IMG/VR virus record: IMGVR_UViG_3300031841_005775
Span: 1 to 43,935 of that record
Length of the DNA: 43,935 nt
Reading direction: 5' to 3' (one strand)
Source of the DNA: a virus
Both the position numbers and the translations under genes were made by a program. The notes under the pieces were generated by a model that ran no database searches, was not told the DNA's origin, and worked only from the letters and a program-made list of their open reading frames with translations. The stretch's first letter is position 1. Every line of letters starts with the position of its first letter. Of the stretch, positions 14,658-23,217 are shown in pieces.

Positions 14658-15569
14658 ATGAGAAGACATGATTGTGAGCTACTGCCTTATATTAGAGAAG
14701 ATATATTTAGTCATAGCACAGCAAGTGCTCAACATATTGGCTGGGAAATAGAAAAGTTTGATATAGAAAGTAATTGGAGAAAGGCTCAAGGCGAAGGTGT
14801 AGTGGTCGCTGTTATTGATACAGGTTGTGATCTAGATCATCCAGACATAAAGGATAACTTAGTAGAAGGATTTAATATACTCAATAAATCTAAATTACCA
14901 GCAGACGATAATGGTCATGGTAGTCATGTTGCTGGTACTATTGCTGCCGTTAATAACGGTATTGGTATGGTGGGTGTTGCGCCAAAAACTAAAATAATGC
15001 CAATAAAAGCTTTGAACAAAGAAGGTACAGGCAGATCAATAGACATAGCTAATGGTATAGTCTTAGCAAGTGAAAATGGGGCAGATATCATAACGATGTC
15101 TCTTGGGTCAGAAGATAAAGACTATTATATATCAAAAGCAATAGATATAGCTGTTGCAAAGGGTTGTGTAATATTTTGTGCTGCTGGTAATGCTGGTCCA
15201 AGTAAGGATATTATGTATCCTGCAAAAAACCCAAAAACTATTGCAATCGGTGCTATTGATAAAAATTTAAGAAGGACTAGATTTACTTGTGCTGGAGATA
15301 CCCTTGACTTTTTGGCTCCTGGCCAGGATATTTTTAGTATAGTTCCAGACAATTCTTATGCGATGATGAGTGGGACGAGCATGAGTAATCCTTATGTTGT
15401 GGGTTGCGCTTCTTTGCTACTATCCTACGAAAGAAAAATAAATTCTTCTAAGATATTGAGTAAAGATGAGTACATAAAATATTTTCAAAAATGCACAATA
15501 CCACTAAAAAATGAATCTCAAAGAACAAAAGCATATCAAGGGTATGGTATACTGTCATTCAAAATATAA
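14658..15569 (+). CDS. Subtilase (S8) resembling intracellular subtilisin proteases
   Basis: A 303-residue subtilisin-like protease with an intact catalytic set: Asp54 in AVIDTGCDLDHPD, His87 in DNGHGSHVAGT, oxyanion Asn178 in CAAGNAG and Ser241 in GTSMSNP. There is no signal peptide. The N-terminus has ELLPYIRED, matching the LIPY inhibitory extension of Bacillus intracellular subtilisins. The C-terminal LSKDEYIKYFQKCTIPL and GYGILSF also follow that group. It probably acts in the host cytoplasm or during virion assembly and may be held inactive until its N-terminal extension is cut. It lies between the trypsin-like gene and two fibre-like genes. Confidence 0.9.
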   Translation: MRRHDCELLPYIREDIFSHSTASAQHIGWEIEKFDIESNWRKAQGEGVVVAVIDTGCDLDHPDIKDNLVEGFNILNKSKLPADDNGHGSHVAGTIAAVNNGIGMVGVAPKTKIMPIKALNKEGTGRSIDIANGIVLASENGADIITMSLGSEDKDYYISKAIDIAVAKGCVIFCAAGNAGPSKDIMYPAKNPKTIAIGAIDKNLRRTRFTCAGDTLDFLAPGQDIFSIVPDNSYAMMSGTSMSNPYVVGCASLLLSYERKINSSKILSKDEYIKYFQKCTIPLKNESQRTKAYQGYGILSFKI

Positions 15570-15585
15570 CAAGCAGGATTTGTAA

Positions 15586-16977
15586 ATGAGATATGAGACT
15601 AGTAATTTTATTGTAAAAGAAGTTACAGGAAATATGATTAAAGCTTCTGGGGAATGTTGCAGGGAGTTGGTTTATGGTGAGGATATAACTAAAATATTTC
15701 GTATAAAAAATGAAGGCAGTTCTTACTATCTTGTTGATGGAGTAAGAAATGGACTAATAGATGTAGAGAGAGGCAAAAATTATATTTTTGACATAAATTC
15801 TCCTGGCCATCCATTTATGGTTTTAACTTCTGGTACTTTTGATAATAATTCTTCTGGTTATATAGATTTTCCTCAATTGTCAGAAACAACAAGTATTTTA
15901 TTTACAGTAGAGAATGATGCTCCTGATATACTGTACTATTTTTGTCAAAATCATCCAACAGCTATGAGCGGAACAATCAACATGGATGGATACAGATCGA
16001 GTGGATGGGTAGATCCTGGTGGTGGATCGTCTTCAGGGAGCGGATCGTCTTCAGGAAGCGGATCGTCTTCAGGAGCGTCTACACAATGGCATCCTACAGA
16101 TATACTTTCAGAGTATGCTAGCCAAGGATTCTATCCAAAATTATGGCTAGATGCTGATGATCCTTCTACTTTAATTTTATCCAACAATAATGTGTCTAGC
16201 TGGACTGATAAAATAAATAATGTCGTATTTAGCGTAAATAATTCATCGTACTATCCAAATTATATTCTAAATGCACTTAATTCAAAGCCTATTGTTGGTA
16301 ATCTAAATACTGCTAATAGAAAAATATTACATGGAACATTTGATCAAAGTGATAGAATATTATCAAATCATATTTTTTATACATTCATGGTTATAAAAGA
16401 TTTGCAGAATGGTGATGTTTTATTAGATATGACAGGAAATAGCCCTACTAGATTGTACAATATAAATTTAGACACAGCTTTATTTGAAGGCTCAGCAGGA
16501 ATAGATGACTATGACGATTCATATAGTGTAGGATTTGTGACGACAGACACAAATGGTGATATATTAATGGTAAGTTATCAAGGATCGCAGTTTAATAGCG
16601 TTGACAGTAGGCGAAATAGATCTCACATAAAAACTCAAATAAATGCAAATACAACATCTGTAAAGAATAGTATGCTGTTTACTGCACTTCAAAATTCAGA
16701 TTATTTAGAAACACTATATTTGCTTGATATATCTAGCCCAATAACAGAACAGTCTCCAAGAGTATATGGTATTGCTGAAATCATACAAGTTGCAATAGAT
16801 GAGAACGAGGATATATATGCAGCCGAAGTGGAAGGAGGAGACAGCGCATCGTATACTTATTTCAGCAATAGTGGACTAAAACAAAAAATAGAAGGCTATT
16901 TGGCTCATAAGTGGGGAACTAATTCTAAATTACCAAGTACTCATCCTTATAAAAATCAGGCACCAACGAAGCAATAA
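15586..16977 (+). CDS. Fibre-like protein: cupredoxin-like plus LamG-like lectin domain
   Basis: A 463-residue protein in three parts. Residues ~30-135 form a cupredoxin-like domain whose spacing suits a type 1 copper site: His75 in SPGHPF, then Cys120, His123 and Met127 in YYFCQNHPTAMSG. Residues ~145-164 are a Gly/Ser linker coded by an 18-base tandem repeat. Residues ~165-463 resemble concanavalin-like/LamG domains, with KLWLDADDPST at the start and IEGYLAHKWGTNSKLPSTHPYK-type sequence (shortened here) at the end. There is no signal peptide, as expected for a virion protein. One base separates it from the following giant gene. A tail-fibre or decoration role is inferred from architecture. 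Confidence 0.72.
   Translation: MRYETSNFIVKEVTGNMIKASGECCRELVYGEDITKIFRIKNEGSSYYLVDGVRNGLIDVERGKNYIFDINSPGHPFMVLTSGTFDNNSSGYIDFPQLSETTSILFTVENDAPDILYYFCQNHPTAMSGTINMDGYRSSGWVDPGGGSSSGSGSSSGSGSSSGASTQWHPTDILSEYASQGFYPKLWLDADDPSTLILSNNNVSSWTDKINNVVFSVNNSSYYPNYILNALNSKPIVGNLNTANRKILHGTFDQSDRILSNHIFYTFMVIKDLQNGDVLLDMTGNSPTRLYNINLDTALFEGSAGIDDYDDSYSVGFVTTDTNGDILMVSYQGSQFNSVDSRRNRSHIKTQINANTTSVKNSMLFTALQNSDYLETLYLLDISSPITEQSPRVYGIAEIIQVAIDENEDIYAAEVEGGDSASYTYFSNSGLKQKIEGYLAHKWGTNSKLPSTHPYKNQAPTKQ
16024..16074 (+). repeat. 18-base tandem repeat coding a Gly/Ser linker
   Basis: The unit GGATCGTCTTCAGGGAGC occurs nearly three times in tandem, coding GSSSGS repeats. It joins the cupredoxin-like and LamG-like domains and could vary in copy number by slippage. 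Confidence 0.85.
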
Positions 16978-16978
16978 C

Positions 16979-19900
16979 ATGAAAAAACAAGCAAATAACA
17001 TATTTTCTATATTAGAAACAAATAAAACTTTACTTATAAAAACATACCCAGAAAATATTGCAAATATACGGATTGGAGAAACTGCTGTTTTTGAAATAGA
17101 GACAGAATCTTATAGATCGTCGGCAGTCAAGTATCAATGGCAAAGAGAGCGTCAGGACGATGATGGTAATTTTATATATGAGGATATACAAGGAGCAAAT
17201 GACAGAAGGTATTCCTTTGTTGTTTCATCAGAAAATCTTAATTCATCTTACAGGGTTGTGTGCACCAACGGATGCTCTCAAGTTGAAAGTAGTGTTAACT
17301 TAACTGATGGTAATATTTCTGCTCCGTATAATTTAAGTCTTACTGGGCCCTTGTCCTTGGAAGAGCAGCATATTGATGCGATAGTTGGAGCTATTTCTGC
17401 ATCAACTAATAACTACAACTCAGTGCACTATTACGAAATAGTAAATGACGATGGAAAGTTTTACATTGATGGTAACGTTTTGAAAAGTAAAGTTGGATTA
17501 AACTATGGTGAAGTAGGACCTGCAATAAATATTACTATTAAGGCTACAAATATATATGATTTAAGTATAACAAAAACTTTTCAAATAAGTCTTACCGAAA
17601 GAGCCCCTAATATATTTAGAAATACCAGATTCTATCCATATAATACTCGATCTTATGGCGCAAATGACGTTTGCAAACTAAATATAACATCTATAAATGA
17701 GTGGATTATAGATAATACTGTAGATATTTGTAGCGTTTATTACTGGCCAGACGGTAATTTTAGACCAGGACCTAATAACTATCAATACAATAGGGAAGAT
17801 TTATTTTTAGACCTACACGCAAGTAGATCAAGCGTTACTTCTCTGGGTTCTTTAAGTCAAAACGTGGTATTATCTGCTGGAAAACACATATTGTATTTTG
17901 ATTTATCAACCAATAATAGACAATATAATATTAACACTAAAAATTTAAAGCTTTCTGTAATCAACAAAAATTCTGGAGCTGTTGTATTTAATCAGATATT
18001 AGAAAATGTTTACGTGAGTCCTGTGGTAAATGCCATAAGTGTCACAAGACAAAGAATAGAATTAAATGTTGAAGATGCTGGAGAATATACGGTTTCTTTT
18101 AATAGTGTTCCTGAGATGGTTAATACGAATTATGATCACGGACCTATGATTGGAAGATTAAAATTAGTAGAAGAAATTGATGAAATACAGGAAGATAAAA
18201 AAATATACTTTACGGAACAGCCTGCCAGAATGGTGAACGGTAGTGTTATTGTATCTGCTGTAAGTACCACCAGTACAAATATACACTATATGATGCAGAG
18301 AACAGGTCCAAATGTAAATATTGACGATTATTATTCACCTGGTGGTGATTATGCAACAGGTCTAAGTGGTGATCAGGTCTTATTAGGATTAACCAACAAT
18401 ATAGACACTGATACTTATAGAGTAATAGCATTTGACGATAATGGTAACGCTACTATTAGTAATTTATTTATGTATAATGATTTCGAAACAGTAAGAATAA
18501 CTTGGGCAACTCCACAACAATCAACCGCCCAATCTGTTATAAGCGACCCTGAAAATATGCTAGAGGATATTAGTGTAGAGACAGTGGTTGAGGCTGGAGC
18601 GAATATCGTTGTAGCAAATAACCAACCTTGCGACAGAAGCATATTAGGTTTTAGCTGTGCGAATTTCAACTTATTAGACGATTCAGGGTATACACAATAT
18701 AGTACAACCACAGAGTCTACCCTGCAATATATTTTTAGTAATGAAACGAAAGATTTACTACTCTATATAGGTAGTCTAGGAGATTCTGTTAATTTATCAG
18801 CTTTAAAATTTGATGTTCCTTTTGAGATAGTTTGTAATAATTATTCTGCAAGGCATTGTGACTCAAGCGAAGTAACTCAAGCATTAAAACTGACTCAAGA
18901 CGGACTTGGTGTTGAAGGTAATCAGGGCTTTGGTATTATTAGATTTCCTGGAATACATAAAAGAATACTTGTTAGTTTAGTTAATCCTGGAGGGGGCACA
19001 TACTTAAGGTGGGGTGTTGATACTGGTAAAATGCCTCGTAATATATATCAGGTTTTGCCTTATTATAATGCTGATTGGTGGATATCGCCATCAACAGATC
19101 CTAATTTCATAGGACCTTACGAAAGAGAATATATAGTACCATCTGATGAGGTAGAGTACGAAGTTACCTTTGATCCTTGGGGATACCCTGATAAAGCTAT
19201 AATAAAAGCATATAGTACAGAAGATAATACAGAAATTGTTTTATTGGATACCGGTATAAAAGACCGTACAACAACTCAGTCAGACCCTGATTCTAATGGA
19301 TGCATAGAAATATTTGAGTATTGCCATGGTCCTTCACAGTATGCATATAAATACACAATAGTTAAACCATATGGATATGATAGAATAATAACAAGCACAG
19401 AAACGACTGAATCTGACACGGTAACTGGTCTTCATTTAAGTTTGGTGGCTACTGGCACTGGCACAGATACCGGAACAGGCACTGACACCGGAACGGACAC
19501 TGGCACTGACACCGGAACAGATAGCGGAACTGGCACTGACACCGGAACGGACACTGGCACTGACACCGGAACAGATAGCGGAACTAGCACTGACACCGGA
19601 ACGGACACTGGCACTGACACCGGAACGGGCACAGATACCGGAACTGACACCGGAACGGGCACAGATACCGGAACAGACACTGGCACTGACACTATAGCGC
19701 CTGTTGGTGCAACTCTATACTCCTGGGGAAGAAACAATGCATATCAACTTGGCGACGGCACAACAACCACCCGCTTTACACCAACACCAATATATCATCC
19801 ACTTGATAAAACATGGCAGTCAGTATCCGGTGGAAATTTCCATACCTTGGCTATAGACACTGACGGAAATCTATACGCTTGGGGAAATAACTCCTCTTAC

Positions 19901-20818
19901 CAACTTGGCGACGGCACAGCAACCAACCGCACCACGCCAACATCAATATTTCATCCGTTCGGTAAAACATGGGGATCAGTAACCGCTGGATGGTATTACA
20001 GCTTAGCCATAGACAGTGACGGACACATATACGCTTGGGGAGTTAACAATGTCGGCCAACTTGGCGAAGGCACAACAAGCACCCGCACCACGCTAACAAG
20101 GATCTCATCCGATCGATGGAGATCAGTAACCGCTGGGTCTAGCAGTAGCTTCGCCATAGACATTGACGGAGCTCTATACGCTTGGGGAAGTAACTCCTAT
20201 TACCATCTTGGCGACGGCACAACATCACGTCGCACCACGCCAACAAGGATATCTCACCCACTCGAAGAAACATGGAGATCAGTAACTACTGGAGGTGCTC
20301 ATGCCTTAGCCATAGACAGTGACGGAGACCTATACGGCTGGGGGAGAAACGATTACTGGCAAATTAGCAGATATGCACAGTCAGCTTATACTCCAACACT
20401 AATATCTTATCCACTTGATAAAAAGTGGCAATCAGTAACCGCTGGAAATTTCCATACCTTGGCTATAGATACTGATGGAAATCTATACTCTTGGGGAAGC
20501 AACTCTTACCAGCAGCTTGGACGGGAAGAAGCAGCTGGCCTCACCAATGAGGCAGGAAAGGTGAATCATCCACTTGGAAAAACGTGGAAATCAGTAACCG
20601 CTGGAAGTTATCACAGCTTAGCTATAGACATTGACGGAAATCTATACGCTTGGGGAGATAATACTACCGGAGAACTTGGGCTTGGAGAACCTGTCGTTTA
20701 CCCCTACACAAATAGCCGTACTCCGGCGTTAATAAATCACCCACTTGGAGAAGGAAAAACGTGGCAATCCGTAACTGCTGGGATCGATCATTCTATTGCT
20801 ATTAGTGCTCCCTCCTGA
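16979..20818 (+). CDS. Giant fibre-like protein: Ig/cadherin-like, Thr-Gly-Asp repeats, seven-repeat RCC1 propeller
   Basis: A 1279-residue modular protein. Residues ~22-115 look like an Ig-type domain (YQWQRER ... YRVVCTNG). Residues ~116-212 look cadherin-like. Residues ~213-820 contain several beta-rich segments I cannot name. Residues ~824-905 are almost pure Thr-Gly-Asp-Ser repeats, a long spacer. Residues ~913-1279 contain seven RCC1-type repeats, each with LYAWGxNxxxQLGDGT, W-SVTAG and LAIDxDG, the number needed for a closed seven-bladed propeller. The repeat part is visibly richer in G and C than the first half. Its position after another fibre-like gene suggests a phage tail fibre or adhesin whose RCC1 tip binds a receptor. 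It converges with the next gene, overlapping by 17 bases. Confidence 0.82.
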   Translation: MKKQANNIFSILETNKTLLIKTYPENIANIRIGETAVFEIETESYRSSAVKYQWQRERQDDDGNFIYEDIQGANDRRYSFVVSSENLNSSYRVVCTNGCSQVESSVNLTDGNISAPYNLSLTGPLSLEEQHIDAIVGAISASTNNYNSVHYYEIVNDDGKFYIDGNVLKSKVGLNYGEVGPAINITIKATNIYDLSITKTFQISLTERAPNIFRNTRFYPYNTRSYGANDVCKLNITSINEWIIDNTVDICSVYYWPDGNFRPGPNNYQYNREDLFLDLHASRSSVTSLGSLSQNVVLSAGKHILYFDLSTNNRQYNINTKNLKLSVINKNSGAVVFNQILENVYVSPVVNAISVTRQRIELNVEDAGEYTVSFNSVPEMVNTNYDHGPMIGRLKLVEEIDEIQEDKKIYFTEQPARMVNGSVIVSAVSTTSTNIHYMMQRTGPNVNIDDYYSPGGDYATGLSGDQVLLGLTNNIDTDTYRVIAFDDNGNATISNLFMYNDFETVRITWATPQQSTAQSVISDPENMLEDISVETVVEAGANIVVANNQPCDRSILGFSCANFNLLDDSGYTQYSTTTESTLQYIFSNETKDLLLYIGSLGDSVNLSALKFDVPFEIVCNNYSARHCDSSEVTQALKLTQDGLGVEGNQGFGIIRFPGIHKRILVSLVNPGGGTYLRWGVDTGKMPRNIYQVLPYYNADWWISPSTDPNFIGPYEREYIVPSDEVEYEVTFDPWGYPDKAIIKAYSTEDNTEIVLLDTGIKDRTTTQSDPDSNGCIEIFEYCHGPSQYAYKYTIVKPYGYDRIITSTETTESDTVTGLHLSLVATGTGTDTGTGTDTGTDTGTDTGTDSGTGTDTGTDTGTDTGTDSGTSTDTGTDTGTDTGTGTDTGTDTGTGTDTGTDTGTDTIAPVGATLYSWGRNNAYQLGDGTTTTRFTPTPIYHPLDKTWQSVSGGNFHTLAIDTDGNLYAWGNNSSYQLGDGTATNRTTPTSIFHPFGKTWGSVTAGWYYSLAIDSDGHIYAWGVNNVGQLGEGTTSTRTTLTRISSDRWRSVTAGSSSSFAIDIDGALYAWGSNSYYHLGDGTTSRRTTPTRISHPLEETWRSVTTGGAHALAIDSDGDLYGWGRNDYWQISRYAQSAYTPTLISYPLDKKWQSVTAGNFHTLAIDTDGNLYSWGSNSYQQLGREEAAGLTNEAGKVNHPLGKTWKSVTAGSYHSLAIDIDGNLYAWGDNTTGELGLGEPVVYPYTNSRTPALINHPLGEGKTWQSVTAGIDHSIAISAPS
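19449..19692 (+). repeat. Tandem repeat array coding Thr-Gly-Asp spacer
   Basis: Short units such as GGAACTGACACC and GGCACTGACACC are arranged in a higher-order unit of about 54 bases, in which two copies can be read between the GGAACAGATAGC segments. All units keep the frame and code TGTDTG-type repeats with occasional Ser. It is an internal repeat of the large fibre gene, not a CRISPR array. Confidence 0.9.
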
Positions 20819-22460
20819 TAGATTCCTCATAATGATCAAAACGATTATGAATCACTGGACTCAATAAAAGCAAAGCTGGCCTAATATACCCTTGAATAGT
20901 TTTTTGATAAATATAAGACATCCACGTTTGCTCATAAGGATGATCCCACTTAGTTTCAAGAAACATTTTTCTATTACCGTTCTTACTAACAATCTGAGGC
21001 CAATTGCAGTAATAAATTTCGCCTTCTGCGTAGCTGATGCTATTAAAGGATTTGATGTTTGTAAATTTGCATAACGGAGCATCTTGGTCATATCCATGTT
21101 TTGGTAATGATGGTTTATCTGGCCAATGTTTTTCTCTGAAGTCTTGAGGCACATTGTACCACGCCCACTGTGTTTTATTATCCCCAAAAAACTCAGTGAA
21201 ATTCCACTTGAGAAAATCGTAATGCTCCTTGTTCATGATCTCGATGATTGTTTCGTAAAGTTTTGGGTGATAGCAATGAAACCCATTCTTGCACCTTTTA
21301 TCGCTATATTCAGGGCCATTCATGCCCATATCATCTTCAAAAAATGTCATATACTTATTAAGTGTAGTCTCAAAATGTTCTGCTATAAATTGTCTTGCAC
21401 CACATATTCCTATGTTGTCTTTTTTAAATTCCGTGAAATTATATTGATTAAATAAATTAGAGTATTCATTGTCAGTAGATCTATCGATACTATTATTAAT
21501 AACATACTTATCGCTATTCTCAAACAAAAGCGGAGAAGCCTTAAGAATTTTATCAACAGTAAACTCAAATTGTGCAGGTGAATTGAAGGTAACAATATAA
21601 AGATCTGTTCTGTCATTTTTATTAACTGATACCGGTTGGTTCTGTAATTTTTCAAAAAAATCAAACACAAGACCATGATTAGGTATCATGCGTATATTGC
21701 ATCTATCAGAAAATAAATATGTCATGATGGTATATATAGATTCTTCCGTGCCCATATAACCTTCATCCAAGGTCTGATTGGACAAAGACCGGAACCTATC
21801 AGACATAAATATAACATCAGATTTATTACCACCAAAGAAAGTTCCTCTCGCCACCCTGGAAACACTATCATTTTTACAGTACCTTCTCATTGCATCAATA
21901 GCAAATCCATGTATTTCCGTATTGGAATGGTAGGGAAAACAAAGAAAAAGAAATTTATCCAGTTGCTTAACAAGTCTTTCTTCTAGCCACGGTTTAGAGA
22001 AATATCCAGGATGGCATTGTGCATTGGCTATTCCTGCGTCAATCCAAATAAAATACTCTGTGTCAAAAGGATTTTCGTTACCAACTTCTGAAAGAAAATG
22101 AATCTTATTGAAGATTAAGGGGTTGTAGAACTCCAGATTAGCCTGAGTGGAATCTTTTAGCCAGCCAACTTGATTTCTCCATTGTTCATCCAGTCTGATT
22201 TTTTGTATTCTCTCGTAATACTCAGAAGATTTAAGGTCATTTGTAGTTATAAGCTTAATAACAAGATTATTGGGCTTCGCTTTTTTTACAACCTCTTCAA
22301 GATCTTTGTGTATGTAAACAACTAAATTCAGATCTTTCATGTGGGCCAATAGTTTTTCGAATGTTTCAATGTATCTAGAAAAAGACCTGTTGAAGTCTTT
22401 AGACTCAAGCTTATCTCTTTTTATATCCAGCAAAGATGTTACGAAAGTTATATTAGACAT
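20802..22460 (-). CDS. Fused glycosyltransferase: HtrL/YibB-like plus GT-A domain
   Basis: A 552-residue protein starting at the ATG at 22460. Residues ~3-275 resemble the HtrL_YibB/WlaTC family: ITFVTSLLDIKRDKL, LVVYIHKDLE, EYFIWIDAGIAN, and a later GTFFGGNKSDV and GTEESIYTIMTY. Residues ~285-552 look like a second, GT2-like GT-A domain: LYIVTFNSPAQFEFTV, then YMTFFEDDMGMNG with a DDM acidic site. Such fusions can add two sugars in succession. It is the last gene of the minus-strand cassette 25484-20802, overlaps the sulfotransferase gene by eight bases, and converges on the fibre gene without a clear terminator. Confidence 0.7.
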   Translation of the reverse strand: MSNITFVTSLLDIKRDKLESKDFNRSFSRYIETFEKLLAHMKDLNLVVYIHKDLEEVVKKAKPNNLVIKLITTNDLKSSEYYERIQKIRLDEQWRNQVGWLKDSTQANLEFYNPLIFNKIHFLSEVGNENPFDTEYFIWIDAGIANAQCHPGYFSKPWLEERLVKQLDKFLFLCFPYHSNTEIHGFAIDAMRRYCKNDSVSRVARGTFFGGNKSDVIFMSDRFRSLSNQTLDEGYMGTEESIYTIMTYLFSDRCNIRMIPNHGLVFDFFEKLQNQPVSVNKNDRTDLYIVTFNSPAQFEFTVDKILKASPLLFENSDKYVINNSIDRSTDNEYSNLFNQYNFTEFKKDNIGICGARQFIAEHFETTLNKYMTFFEDDMGMNGPEYSDKRCKNGFHCYHPKLYETIIEIMNKEHYDFLKWNFTEFFGDNKTQWAWYNVPQDFREKHWPDKPSLPKHGYDQDAPLCKFTNIKSFNSISYAEGEIYYCNWPQIVSKNGNRKMFLETKWDHPYEQTWMSYIYQKTIQGYIRPALLLLSPVIHNRFDHYEESIRREH

Positions 22461-23217
22461 TTTCAAATATTTTCTTGTATAATTTTATGTCGTATCGATT
22501 TCTTTCTTTAATGAAATCTAGTACCTGACTTGGAATGTTTTTAGGATTACTTTTCCTGTGAGTAAATTGACTTTGAATATTGCAAATATTTAATATGCTG
22601 GACACGGACTCGGGGTATTGCTCAAACTTTCCTATAAAAACAAATTTAGATAGATTTGCTATGGCCATATTGTAAATATTATTATCAACTTCTATGTAGG
22701 GATTTGACAGATCCAATCCAGCAAATACTTTAGTCATGTAATTATTAAAACCATTTCTTTCGTGAGGCATCAATCCTACTGTTTTTTGTTCTTGGACGTA
22801 TATTTTATAATTGTACCAGAAGTTATCGTCACCAACGGCACCGTCTTCACATAAGTAGTCACGGAAAGTTCTCGATGTAGTAACCTTTTTGACAAAAGAA
22901 ATAACCCTATCTAAGGGATCTCTTACTATTGTAAAGTATTTATAGCTATATTCCTTGGGTAGATATTTTTCTATATTCAAAGAAAAGTGTCCAGAAAACA
23001 CTTTGCATGTTTTCCAGTGTTGTAATTTATTAATATCAATTTGTTTCCGCTTATCTTTAGCTATATTTTCTACAATAGATATTTTGTTTGGCCTTTGGTC
23101 GTTTGGCGTCCCGAAGAAATTTATGAATAAAGTAGGGTTCAATTTTTCTGAAATGATTGACTCAAGGTATGTGCCACCTGTTCTGGGTATATGAAGGAAG
23201 CCTAATTTCTGTTTCAT
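22453..23217 (-). CDS. Sulfotransferase (Sulfotransfer_2 / heparan-type family)
   Basis: A 254-residue protein. It opens with LGFLHIPRTGGTYLES, the 5'-phosphosulfate-binding motif of the membrane-type carbohydrate sulfotransferase family. YFTIVRDPLDRVISF is the 3'-phosphate motif. FVFIGKFEQYPESVS and the terminal QVLDFIKERNRYDIKLYKKI also match bacterial members. It would move sulfate from PAPS to a sugar. There is no membrane anchor, in line with bacterial and phage versions. It has an ATGA overlap with the preceding GT42-like gene. Confidence 0.85.
   Translation of the reverse strand: MKQKLGFLHIPRTGGTYLESIISEKLNPTLFINFFGTPNDQRPNKISIVENIAKDKRKQIDINKLQHWKTCKVFSGHFSLNIEKYLPKEYSYKYFTIVRDPLDRVISFVKKVTTSRTFRDYLCEDGAVGDDNFWYNYKIYVQEQKTVGLMPHERNGFNNYMTKVFAGLDLSNPYIEVDNNIYNMAIANLSKFVFIGKFEQYPESVSSILNICNIQSQFTHRKSNPKNIPSQVLDFIKERNRYDIKLYKKIFENV

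Noticed and set aside
19449-19692. Possible CRISPR array
   Set aside because: Units are contiguous, in frame and without unique spacers; they encode part of the fibre protein.
19432-19737. Minus-strand frame of Val-Pro-Val-Ser repeats
   Set aside because: It is the reverse reading of the Thr-Gly-Asp repeat array; repeats keep all frames open. No start signal supports it.
20861-21455. Overlapping frames on both strands inside the fused glycosyltransferase gene
   Set aside because: All are shadows of the 552-residue frame, whose motifs are continuous across the region.
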